Below, piece by piece: positions 43,026-51,003 of a stretch of DNA of 53,612 nucleotides. The notes beneath the pieces are model-generated. The model did no database searches and was not told the origin of the DNA. It saw only the letters and a program-made list of their open reading frames with translations. Made by a program: the position numbers and the translations under genes. Source of the stretch: an uncultured Muribaculaceae bacterium (GTDB taxonomy: Bacteria > Bacteroidota > Bacteroidia > Bacteroidales > Muribaculaceae); the NCBI GenBank assembly GCA_910579035.1, contig CAJTSR010000021.1:1-53612 (forward strand). The letters are read 5' to 3'. The stretch's first letter is position 1, and each line of letters opens with the position of its first letter.

Positions 43026-44003
43026 ATGACGCGAAAAGAAATTGCAAAAATACTTTCAGCCCAAATAAGTGAGGATTATCTTGTCGGCACTCCCGTCAAT
43101 AGACAAAAATCCTCGGATTGGTCCAAAAGCATCAAATGCAAACGAGGTAATGAGTTGGCGGCCCTTGTTAATGTATTCAAACTTAATCGTGACACGATTC
43201 TCGAAAACCACTTTGAAGCAGCGACATCGGGGGATGGCAACGAGCTCTCAAGGATTCTGACCCTCCATTCGTCCTCTCTTCTGGCATTTCTCTGTTTCAG
43301 CCACATCAGCAATACCAATCCAATCAGAATTTTAGACACTGATTATGTAGAGCCTATGTTCGAGGTTAAAAACGATGTCATTGATTCTTCTCTTGGCAAG
43401 CCCTCCAACATAGATGTGATGCTTTTGAATGAAGACAGAACAAAAGTCCTTTTCTTGGAATCGAAATTCACAGAATATCTTGACGGAGGGCGTGCATACC
43501 TCTCGCCCAAGCGATATCAGCCATTTTTCAACGCTTTATTCAAATTGAGCAATGGTCTTTCGGGCTTCAAAGCATGCTTTATCGATAATGGATATTGCTT
43601 GAACGAAGGCCCTCGAACTTCACGTTATCTTGGTGGCATAAAACAAGCATTCAGCCATTTACTTGGAATTGCCACTGGCCCGGCCGAAGTTCAGTCAAAC
43701 CCAAATAAGGTTTACACCCGGCAAATTTTGGAAGATGCCGAAGAGATTACTTTTGCTTCAATTATATTTAATTGCAATCAAAAAAAGTTTGATTCGTATT
43801 CAAGGCTATACGATTCTGTATTTCGCAACGAGGCTATTATAAAGAAAGCCATTGGAGAAGTCGTTCCACAATCGAAAACTATCGCTAAATTGAAAATTCA
43901 TTCCGAATTACTCACATATCAGGATATTTTCAAAGAGTATGAATTGCCTGAAATTATTCGTGCATTTTATGCTTCTGTCAGCGAAAGTTTCTTAGGATTG
44001 TGA
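43026..44003 (+). CDS. PD-(D/E)XK nuclease-like protein, orphan
   Basis: A 325-residue protein that I recognise only by fold-type motif. Asp130 (SNIDVMLL) and Glu145-X-Lys147 (VLFLESKF) are spaced as in the PD-(D/E)XK nuclease core, on predicted adjacent strands. The C-terminal half is helical with scattered aromatics. It may belong with the putative restriction endonucleases typified by Porphyromonas PGN_0703; this is unverified. No methyltransferase, specificity subunit or helicase is next to it. Codon use is clearly more AT-rich than in its neighbours, suggesting acquisition by transfer. It converges with, and overlaps by 12 bp, the LytTR regulator gene. A repair or immunity nuclease is possible. 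Confidence 0.6.
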   Translation: MTRKEIAKILSAQISEDYLVGTPVNRQKSSDWSKSIKCKRGNELAALVNVFKLNRDTILENHFEAATSGDGNELSRILTLHSSSLLAFLCFSHISNTNPIRILDTDYVEPMFEVKNDVIDSSLGKPSNIDVMLLNEDRTKVLFLESKFTEYLDGGRAYLSPKRYQPFFNALFKLSNGLSGFKACFIDNGYCLNEGPRTSRYLGGIKQAFSHLLGIATGPAEVQSNPNKVYTRQILEDAEEITFASIIFNCNQKKFDSYSRLYDSVFRNEAIIKKAIGEVVPQSKTIAKLKIHSELLTYQDIFKEYELPEIIRAFYASVSESFLGL

Positions 44004-44711
44004 CATTCCAAGGGCGGAGAAAAAGCGTTTGCGCGCCGATTCTGAAACGGGTATGAGCTGGCGCCCCATCACCACACAGTTGCGTTCTATCACCCTCACC
44101 TTGTCCATATTGACTATGAAGGAGCGGTGAACCCTCATAAAAGAAGCCTCGGGGAGCATCTCTTCGAGGCTCTTCATACTCATAAGTGTCAACACAGGGC
44201 GGCTTCCGTCGGCAAGCACTATCTTCACATAGTCTTTAAGCCCCTCTATATAGTCTATTTCAGCCACGGGTATTCGCACAAGGCGATACTCGCTTTTCAC
44301 TGTTATGAATCCTGAGGACGGCAGAGGTTCGGCCTTTTCTTCCGTGCGTCCCGGCACGGCGGCAAGCGCACGGCCTGCCGCACGCATAAACTCCTCGTAA
44401 CTTACGGGCTTGAGCAGATAGTCAAGGGCATTGACAGCGAATCCCTCCACGGCATGGTCGGAATAAGCGGTAGTGAACACAATCTTCGGGCCGTTTCCGA
44501 GCTGCCGGGCGAGATCCATACCGGACAAACCGGGCATACGTATGTCGAGAAAAACAAGGTCGACGGTATCTGACGCCATAACAGCGAGAGCCTCTGCCGC
44601 TGAATTAACCGTAGCGACAAGGCTGAGGAAAGGCGTGCGCTCCACATAGGAGCCTATAAGACGTGCTGCAAGAGGCTCGTCGTCAACCACAAGACATTTA
44701 ATATCAACCAT
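43992..44711 (-). CDS. LytTR-family response regulator
   Basis: A 239-residue regulator. The receiver domain has CLVVDDEP and the phosphoacceptor Asp56 in VFLDIRMPG, with Thr and Lys (FTTAYSDHA; LLKPVSYEEF) in place. The LytTR DNA-binding domain lies at about 135-235, with RIPVAEIDYIEGLKDYVKI and MRVHRSFIVNMDKV. It overlaps the kinase gene by 8 bp and is its obvious partner. Targets are unknown; such pairs in Bacteroidetes often control envelope genes. Confidence 0.93.
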   Translation of the reverse strand: MVDIKCLVVDDEPLAARLIGSYVERTPFLSLVATVNSAAEALAVMASDTVDLVFLDIRMPGLSGMDLARQLGNGPKIVFTTAYSDHAVEGFAVNALDYLLKPVSYEEFMRAAGRALAAVPGRTEEKAEPLPSSGFITVKSEYRLVRIPVAEIDYIEGLKDYVKIVLADGSRPVLTLMSMKSLEEMLPEASFMRVHRSFIVNMDKVRVIERNCVVMGRQLIPVSESARKRFFSALGMSQS

Positions 44712-45801
44712 AGCTCTCGTTTATAGGTATTTTAAGGCTCGATTTATATGTTTGTCCCTCAACCGATGTGCGCAGGGAAGCCTTTGAGCCGTAGAGCAGC
44801 ACCAGACGCCGCCTGAGATTGGCGAGCCCTATGCCGGAGGCGCTCCTGTCGCTGCCGGCTGCTGCCGGAGCAAAATCATTGGTAGTGCGGCACTCTATGT
44901 GGCGGCCTTCCACACGCACCGATATCGAAATAGGCCGCGCAGGCTCGGCAGTGTTCCCATACTTGAAGGCATTCTCAATAAGCGGAACGAAAAGCAACGG
45001 CGGCACCATTGTATCAGCATACTCGTCGGCTTCAATATCAACAAAAACCGGCCTGCTGCCAAGCCTCAGGCGCATAAGAGCCACATAATCCTCTATAAAG
45101 CCAAGTTCCTGTCCGAGCCTTACCGAGCCGTCGTTCTCATAAAGCATGTATCTCAAGAGGCCCGACAGACGGTGCACTGCGCCTTTGGCATCTTCTGGAT
45201 CAACATCGACAAGCGCGTAGATAGTGTTGAGGGTATTGAACAGGAAATGGGGGTTCAGCTGGCTCTTTAGATTGTCAAGCTCGGTACTGCGCTGGGCTGC
45301 AAGCATCTCCTGCCGCTGCTGCTCCATATCTTTCCATTTTACCGACAGCCGCATAGCCACGGCAAGGCCTATGGTAAGTATCAGCATGGCACCGTCGCGC
45401 ATAATAAACGAGGCCGACTTAAGCATATGCCTCAGGCTCGGCCCTACTGTGGCTGCGCGGTTACCACGCCACGGCGACGGAAACCACACCCTACTCGAAA
45501 GATAGCACAGCGCCACCCCGACAGCAAGTATGACAAGATTCCAAAATACGAAACGCACTATCCTGCGCTTGCTCGTAGAACCCATAGTCTTGTCTACCAG
45601 GATGTAATAGTTGATATAAAACGCCAAGAGATATATCAGCGTCTTGATATAAAAACCGGGATAGAATGCCACAATGCGGCGGTTGGGCATAGCCACCATC
45701 ATCACCAGTTCCGGAAGTACGAAAATAATGACGATAAACAGGAAATGTGCAAGCAATGTAGCGGCGCGACGCGGCGCTCGACCGTTATTTCGTTCCAGCA
45801 T
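44704..45801 (-). CDS. LytS/YehU-type sensor histidine kinase
   Basis: A 365-residue membrane kinase. Four transmembrane helices occur in the first 150 residues. A coiled coil follows, then the His_kinase motif LKSQLNPHFLFNTLNTIYAL with His185. The ATPase domain has PPLLFVPLIENAFKYG (N box) and SGIGLANLRRRL (G box). No extra sensor domain is present, so the stimulus may be sensed in the membrane. The ATG at 45801 is taken as start because a perfect promoter lies at 45811-45842. The alternative ATG at 45807 would lie before the predicted transcript start. Confidence 0.92.
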   Translation of the reverse strand: MLERNNGRAPRRAATLLAHFLFIVIIFVLPELVMMVAMPNRRIVAFYPGFYIKTLIYLLAFYINYYILVDKTMGSTSKRRIVRFVFWNLVILAVGVALCYLSSRVWFPSPWRGNRAATVGPSLRHMLKSASFIMRDGAMLILTIGLAVAMRLSVKWKDMEQQRQEMLAAQRSTELDNLKSQLNPHFLFNTLNTIYALVDVDPEDAKGAVHRLSGLLRYMLYENDGSVRLGQELGFIEDYVALMRLRLGSRPVFVDIEADEYADTMVPPLLFVPLIENAFKYGNTAEPARPISISVRVEGRHIECRTTNDFAPAAAGSDRSASGIGLANLRRRLVLLYGSKASLRTSVEGQTYKSSLKIPINESYG

Positions 45802-45810
45802 AATCATATG

Positions 45811-45842
45811 CAAATTTAAGCCCGAAGCGCATCGCCCGCAAA
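45811..45842 (-). promoter_or_regulatory. Promoter of the LytS-LytTR pair
   Basis: On the minus strand TTTG (45842-45839), exactly 20 bp, TAAATTTG (45818-45811). The predicted transcript start, about 45804, leaves a leader of only a few bases before the ATG at 45801. Confidence 0.8.
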
Positions 45843-45874
45843 AGCTTTATCGACAAAAAGCCCGTTATTGCCGA

Positions 45875-47899
45875 TTAATTGGCAAAATCGACAGAAATAC
45901 CTATCTGCAAGCGTCGCGGATTCAAGGGATAGTACGGCAGCGAGAAATAGCTGCTGCCGCCGAAAAGCCCTTGGTTGAAATGCGAGAACATAACATAGAA
46001 ACGCGTCTTGCCAAGCTTCATATTGACGTATGCGTTGCAGAAAGGATATCCTCCTATTTTCATTTCATTCTGGTTGGCGAATGTGGCGAGAGCCGGCTGG
46101 TAATTCGGGGCGTAGTACTTGGTGTAATAATCGCAGTCGATGCCAAGCTGGAATCTCAGGGTGGCAATGCGCCCGAGAAGATACAGGTTGGAGTACACCG
46201 CAATATCCGGCAACGGAATCACCGAGCTGTTCGACGACTTCTGATATGTCACCCTATTGTCCCAGTGCAATATTCCGAATTTGAAGTTCTGCTCAAGAGC
46301 AAGGCTGAGCACCTGCACGCTGCCGCCGTGCTGGCGCACGTAGCCCGGCGATTCAAAATAAATATGATTCTGCAAGTTCGACACACTCACCGCGAGGCGT
46401 GTGCCGCTGCGCGGATAGTGTACCTCGCCACCGAAGTTCACGGTGCGCTCCTTGCCGAAATCGTTCTGCCACACGAAATGATTCGACAGATAGTTTTTAG
46501 TAAGATAGGGCGCTTCCTCGTTATGGAACGAGCCGAACGCGCGTATGGCAAGGCTGTCGCCCATCAGCGGAAAGCGGGTAGACACCGCTCCGTCAAGCCT
46601 CAGGTCGCCGGCAGCTGGGCCGAGAATGCCTAACTCGGCAGTCGCCTCGTAATTGAGCAGGGAGCCACGCTGCTTGGTAAGCTGCGCTCCGACAAAGGCA
46701 AGCTGCTCTGTTTTCGACGGCGCAATCGACACACCTTCGGGAAACGGAGTCAGGCCGAGATTTTCGTCGGAGCGGTCGAGCGTGTCGGCAGTCATATTGT
46801 AGCGTCTTACCTGATGCGTGATATATGCCGCAAGGCCGAATTTTGCGTATTTGTGGAATCCTTCGAGAAGCGACACACCCACCGTGTTCGATAAGGACCA
46901 GTACGTTGTCCTGTCGCGCGTTATATTCGGATCAAGGTATGTATTCTCGAAAAATTCCCTCGTTTCCGTCGGCGACTGGTCGATAAACAGATGCTTGGAC
47001 GAACTGTACTTGAGTGTGTAGATAAACGAAGACACCGGCACATATGTGCGTACCGTTGTCGTATCATCGACTGTTTCCTCGTGCCAGTAGCCTACCTTGT
47101 AGCGGTTGTTCAGATATAGCTCGTCGCCGCTCACACGTGTGTGCGCGTCTTTGAGTTTTGTCGGTATCGACTTTGAGTCAATCTTGGTCACACCACCCTG
47201 AAGCTCTGCCGGGTCGGTGATATATAGCATATCGGTGATACCGCCGTTTTCCTTGTTCACAAGGTTATAATGGTTGAAATACCCCTGAAACTCGTATCTG
47301 TCACCAAGATAAGAACCCGACAAGCCCCAGTTCAGATCCTTGACCGCCTGATAATTGTAGCTGCCTTTAGAGTACAGATAATCAAGCATGGCGCCTACTT
47401 GCGCCTTGGCGTTGATATTGCCCGAGAAAGTGGCTTGAAGACGTTCCTGAGCCGTTTCGCGTCCTCCCGACGAGTTAAACGACAGCAATGTCATCGGTAT
47501 GCGTGTGTTATAGAACTTCATCTTGTCCTCCAGCGGGAGCCAGTGGCGAAGCGCGTCGCGGAAGAAGAAATCGCTCATCGACGGCCTTTCATGAAAAATC
47601 ATATTCATACCCTCTCCGCCGAGGTTGCCTGTCGTAGCCCACGCGTCGGAAACGGCCGACGGCACCGACTGGAAGCTGTAATTGGTAAAAAGAGTATCGA
47701 TAGTGGCTTCCTCGCGCAAACCGAGCGGCTGTATGAGCTTCCACGCATACGACGGCGCCACAACCTTATTCTTGGGATGCCCCGTATGGCTATGGCCCGA
47801 GGCATCATCGCCCATAGCTTTCTGGGCATTCAATGTGCCGGGAAGAGCCAGCACAGCCCACAAAAGCGCTATGTATATCAGTATTTTGTCAATCTTCAT
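45875..47899 (-). CDS. Porin_10-like putative outer-membrane porin
   Basis: A 674-residue protein with a signal peptide (IDKILIYIALLWAVLALPGTLNA|Q) and many amphipathic strands, ending ISVDFAN. The opening block YAWKLIQPLGLREEATIDTL, followed by tests of the GNLGGEGMNMIF and RPSMSDFFFRDAL type, is like the Bacteroidetes putative porin family. The mature N-terminus is His- and Asp-rich (GDDASGHSHTGHPKNK), which could bind metal; this is speculative. The ATG at 47899 is chosen because the open frame upstream of it crosses the promoter. The substrate is unknown. Confidence 0.8.
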   Translation of the reverse strand: MKIDKILIYIALLWAVLALPGTLNAQKAMGDDASGHSHTGHPKNKVVAPSYAWKLIQPLGLREEATIDTLFTNYSFQSVPSAVSDAWATTGNLGGEGMNMIFHERPSMSDFFFRDALRHWLPLEDKMKFYNTRIPMTLLSFNSSGGRETAQERLQATFSGNINAKAQVGAMLDYLYSKGSYNYQAVKDLNWGLSGSYLGDRYEFQGYFNHYNLVNKENGGITDMLYITDPAELQGGVTKIDSKSIPTKLKDAHTRVSGDELYLNNRYKVGYWHEETVDDTTTVRTYVPVSSFIYTLKYSSSKHLFIDQSPTETREFFENTYLDPNITRDRTTYWSLSNTVGVSLLEGFHKYAKFGLAAYITHQVRRYNMTADTLDRSDENLGLTPFPEGVSIAPSKTEQLAFVGAQLTKQRGSLLNYEATAELGILGPAAGDLRLDGAVSTRFPLMGDSLAIRAFGSFHNEEAPYLTKNYLSNHFVWQNDFGKERTVNFGGEVHYPRSGTRLAVSVSNLQNHIYFESPGYVRQHGGSVQVLSLALEQNFKFGILHWDNRVTYQKSSNSSVIPLPDIAVYSNLYLLGRIATLRFQLGIDCDYYTKYYAPNYQPALATFANQNEMKIGGYPFCNAYVNMKLGKTRFYVMFSHFNQGLFGGSSYFSLPYYPLNPRRLQIGISVDFAN

Positions 47900-47923
47900 C
47901 TTTTTGGTGCTGCTTTCGAGCCT

Positions 47924-47955
47924 CAAAGGTACTGCTAATTTTCGGCATAGACAAG
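47924..47955 (-). promoter_or_regulatory. Promoter of the porin gene
   Basis: On the minus strand CTTG (47955-47952), 20 bp, TACCTTTG (47931-47924). The -7 box is perfect and the -33 box has one mismatch. Confidence 0.65.
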
Positions 47956-48041
47956 ATATGGGCAAACTTAGCGACAGACACGCCATAGCAGGCTCGGGCA
48001 TTCAAATATTTGTTCATTTAAAATGATTCAAGATGGGGGCT

Positions 48042-48070
48042 GATTTGTTAAAAGGACGCCGATTGTTAAG
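48042..48070. promoter_or_regulatory. Possible operator repeats upstream of xylB
   Basis: Near-direct repeats GATTTGTTAA (48042-48051) and GATTGTTAAG (48061-48070), about two helical turns apart and roughly 70 bp before the xylB -7 box. They could bind a xylose regulator, but no such regulator gene is in the window. Weak evidence. Confidence 0.25.
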
Positions 48071-48134
48071 CGTGTGTACATTTTATGCCGTAATATTATT
48101 GTATAGGGCAAAAAGACTCGACAGCTTTTTTTGC

Positions 48135-48142
48135 TAAATTTG
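48135..48142 (+). promoter_or_regulatory. -7 box of the xylose operon
   Basis: TAAATTTG 25 bp before the xylB ATG. No -33 TTTG is present, so expression probably needs an activator. Confidence 0.5.
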
Positions 48143-48166
48143 CCATCAGAACCAACAATAAACCAA

Positions 48167-49657
48167 ATGTACCTTTTAGGATTCGACATAGGAAGCTCGT
48201 CGGTGAAAGCTGCGATAGTGGACGCGGCCACCGGACGCTGTGTGGCTTCCGATTTTTTTCCAAAAACCGAAGCCCCCATCAAGGCTCTGCGTCCCGGCTG
48301 GGCCGAACAAAATCCTTCCGACTGGTGGGACTATCTCAAGGAAGCCACCGCCGCAGTCCTTGCCGCATCGGGCGTATGCCCTGCCGACATAAAGGCTATA
48401 GGCATCAGCTACCAGATGCACGGACTCGTGGCAGTAGACAAAGATATGAACGTACTGCGCGATGCCATAATATGGTGCGACTCGCGCGGAGTGCCGTACG
48501 GGCGTGACGCCTTCGACAAGCTCGGCGCCGATACCTGCCTGCCGCGCCTTCTGAACTCTCCAGGCAATTTCACTGCCGCCAAACTGGCGTGGGTGAAAGA
48601 AAACGAGCCTGAATTGTTTGAAAAAATACACAAGGTGATGCTGCCCGGCGACTATATCGCCCTGCGTCTGACGGGCACCCTGTGCACCAATCCCGAAGGA
48701 CTTTCGGAATACATGCTATGGGATTTTGCCGAAAACGCTCCCGCACGATTCCTGATGGATTATTTCGGCTTCGACACATCGATACTTCCCGACGTGCAGC
48801 CCACATTCTCGATACAGGGACGTGTAACGGCAAGCGCAGCCGCCGAACTCGGCCTTGCCGAAGGCACCCCGATAACGTACCGCGCCGGCGACCAGCCCAA
48901 CAACGCCCTATCGCTCAATGTGTTCGAACCGGGCGAGGTTGCCTCTACCGCCGGCACTTCGGGAGTGGTATACGGCATCAACGGCACTGTCGACTACGAT
49001 CCTCGTTCGCGCGTCAATAATTTTGCCCACGTCAACCACAGCCCCGAGGCTCCTCGCATAGGCGTGATGACCTGCATAAACGGCACAGGCATACTCAATT
49101 CGTGGATTAAGCGCAATATAGCCCCTGCCGGTATCAGCTATGCCGACATGAACCTGCTTGCATCCGAAGTGCCGGCAGGAAGCTGCGGAGTGTCGGTGCT
49201 GCCTTTCGGCAACGGCGCAGAGCGCGTGCTCGAAAACCGCGAGGCAGGTTGCTCGATACACGGCGTCAACTTCAATATACACACCCGTAGCCACATAATC
49301 CGCGCCGCGCAGGAAGGAATAGTGTTCTCCTTTATGTACGGTATGGAAATAATGAAGAGCATGGGTATGGAAATCGAGCGCATACACGCCGGCCACGCCA
49401 ACATGTTCCTCAGCCCTATCTTCCGCCAGACTCTCGCCGACGTATCGGGCGCCACGATACAGCTTGTAGATACCGACGGTGCCGTGGGCGCAGCCCGTGG
49501 TGCTGGAATCGGTGCCGGTATCTACTCATCGACCCGCGAGGCATTCGCATCGCTCAAAGTTCTGTCCGAAATACACCCCGGCTCCGACAGCAAGGCCGTA
49601 GCCGAGGCATACTCCTTGTGGAAATCACGCCTTGCAGCACAGTTAACCGAAAAATAA
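48167..49657 (+). CDS. xylB: Xylulokinase
   Basis: Phosphorylates D-xylulose to xylulose 5-phosphate. The 496-residue FGGY kinase has the ATP motif LLGFDIGSSSVKAAIVD at the start, ISYQMHGLVAVD and WCDSRG for substrate binding, the catalytic-base region AGDQPNNALSL, and SGVVYGI and AGHANMFLSPIF in the second domain. The ATG at 48167 is chosen: the open frame extends upstream, but that part contains the -7 box. XylA and the transporter follow at 23 and 6 bp, which makes the sugar assignment secure. Confidence 0.95.
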   Translation: MYLLGFDIGSSSVKAAIVDAATGRCVASDFFPKTEAPIKALRPGWAEQNPSDWWDYLKEATAAVLAASGVCPADIKAIGISYQMHGLVAVDKDMNVLRDAIIWCDSRGVPYGRDAFDKLGADTCLPRLLNSPGNFTAAKLAWVKENEPELFEKIHKVMLPGDYIALRLTGTLCTNPEGLSEYMLWDFAENAPARFLMDYFGFDTSILPDVQPTFSIQGRVTASAAAELGLAEGTPITYRAGDQPNNALSLNVFEPGEVASTAGTSGVVYGINGTVDYDPRSRVNNFAHVNHSPEAPRIGVMTCINGTGILNSWIKRNIAPAGISYADMNLLASEVPAGSCGVSVLPFGNGAERVLENREAGCSIHGVNFNIHTRSHIIRAAQEGIVFSFMYGMEIMKSMGMEIERIHAGHANMFLSPIFRQTLADVSGATIQLVDTDGAVGAARGAGIGAGIYSSTREAFASLKVLSEIHPGSDSKAVAEAYSLWKSRLAAQLTEK

Positions 49658-49680
49658 ACCAAAATCACATTTAACTCAAA

Positions 49681-50997
49681 ATGGCACAGAAAGAATACTT
49701 TCCCGGCATAGGGAAAATCAAATTTGAAGGAACCGAAAGCTACAACCCCTTAGCATACCGCTACTACGACGCCGAACGCGTGGTCCTCGGCAAACCGATG
49801 AAAGAATGGCTCAAATTCGCCATGGCATGGTGGCACACCCTCTGCGCCGAAGGTGCCGACCAGTTCGGCGGCGGCACAAAGAGCTTCCCCTGGAACGGCG
49901 CCACCGACCCCGTGCAGGCTGCCAAAGACAAGGTAGACGCAGGCTTCGAATTCATGGAGAAAATGGGTATCGAATATTTCTGCTTCCATGACGTAGACCT
50001 CGTGTCGGAAGGCACATCGATCGAAGAATACGAGTCGAACCTGAAAGCCGTCGTTGCCTATCTCAAGGAAAAGATGGCCCAGACCGGCATCAAGAACCTC
50101 TGGGGCACCGCCAACGTGTTCAGCCACGCCCGCTATATGAACGGCGCAGCAACCAACCCCGACTTCAACGTAGTGGCCCGCGCCGCCGTGCAGATCAAGA
50201 ACGCCATCGACGCCACCATCGAACTGGGCGGCACCAACTATGTGTTCTGGGGCGGACGCGAAGGCTATATGAGCCTGCTCAACACCGACCAGAAGCGCGA
50301 AAAAGAGCATCTCGCCACAATGCTGCGCATGGCCCGCGACTACGCCCGCTCAAAGGGCTTCACCGGCACATTCCTTATCGAGCCTAAGCCGATGGAACCC
50401 TCCAAGCACCAGTACGACGTAGACACAGAAACCGTCATCGGCTTCCTCAAGGCCCACGGTCTTGAAAACGACTTCAAGGTAAACATCGAGGTTAACCACG
50501 CCACCCTCGCCGGCCACACATTCGAGCACGAACTCGCCGTGGCTGTTGACAACGGCATGCTCGGCAGCATCGACGCCAACCGAGGCGACTACCAGAACGG
50601 CTGGGACACCGACCAGTTCCCCATCGACAACTTCGAGCTTACCCAGGCCATGATGCAGATTATACGCAATGGCGGACTCGGCAACGGCGGCACCAACTTC
50701 GACGCCAAGACTCGCCGTAACTCCACCGACCTCGAAGACATATTCATTGCCCATATCGCAGGCATGGACGCCATGGCCCGCGCCCTGCTCAGTGCTGCCG
50801 AAATCCTCGAGAAATCGCCCTACAAGAAGATGCTCGCCGACCGCTACGCATCGTTCGACGGCGGCGAAGGCAAGGCATTTGAAGAAGGCGCCATGTCGCT
50901 TACCGACCTCGTGGACTACGCCAAGGCTCACGGCGAACCCGCCGCTACCTCAGGCAAGCAGGAGCTTTACGAAGCGATTGTAAACATGTATTGCTAA
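49681..50997 (+). CDS. xylA: Xylose isomerase
   Basis: Converts D-xylose to D-xylulose. The 438-residue length and N-terminus (KEYFPGIGKIKFEG) fit the class II enzymes of Bacteroidetes. Visible active-site parts are CFHDVDLVSEG (catalytic His), YVFWGGREGY, FLIEPKPMEPSKHQYD (metal-binding Glu and base Lys), HATLAGHTFEHEL, and SIDANRGDYQNGWDTDQFP with two metal-binding Asp residues. It lies between xylB and the transporter. Confidence 0.98.
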   Translation: MAQKEYFPGIGKIKFEGTESYNPLAYRYYDAERVVLGKPMKEWLKFAMAWWHTLCAEGADQFGGGTKSFPWNGATDPVQAAKDKVDAGFEFMEKMGIEYFCFHDVDLVSEGTSIEEYESNLKAVVAYLKEKMAQTGIKNLWGTANVFSHARYMNGAATNPDFNVVARAAVQIKNAIDATIELGGTNYVFWGGREGYMSLLNTDQKREKEHLATMLRMARDYARSKGFTGTFLIEPKPMEPSKHQYDVDTETVIGFLKAHGLENDFKVNIEVNHATLAGHTFEHELAVAVDNGMLGSIDANRGDYQNGWDTDQFPIDNFELTQAMMQIIRNGGLGNGGTNFDAKTRRNSTDLEDIFIAHIAGMDAMARALLSAAEILEKSPYKKMLADRYASFDGGEGKAFEEGAMSLTDLVDYAKAHGEPAATSGKQELYEAIVNMYC

Positions 50998-51003
50998 GCA
51001 GCC

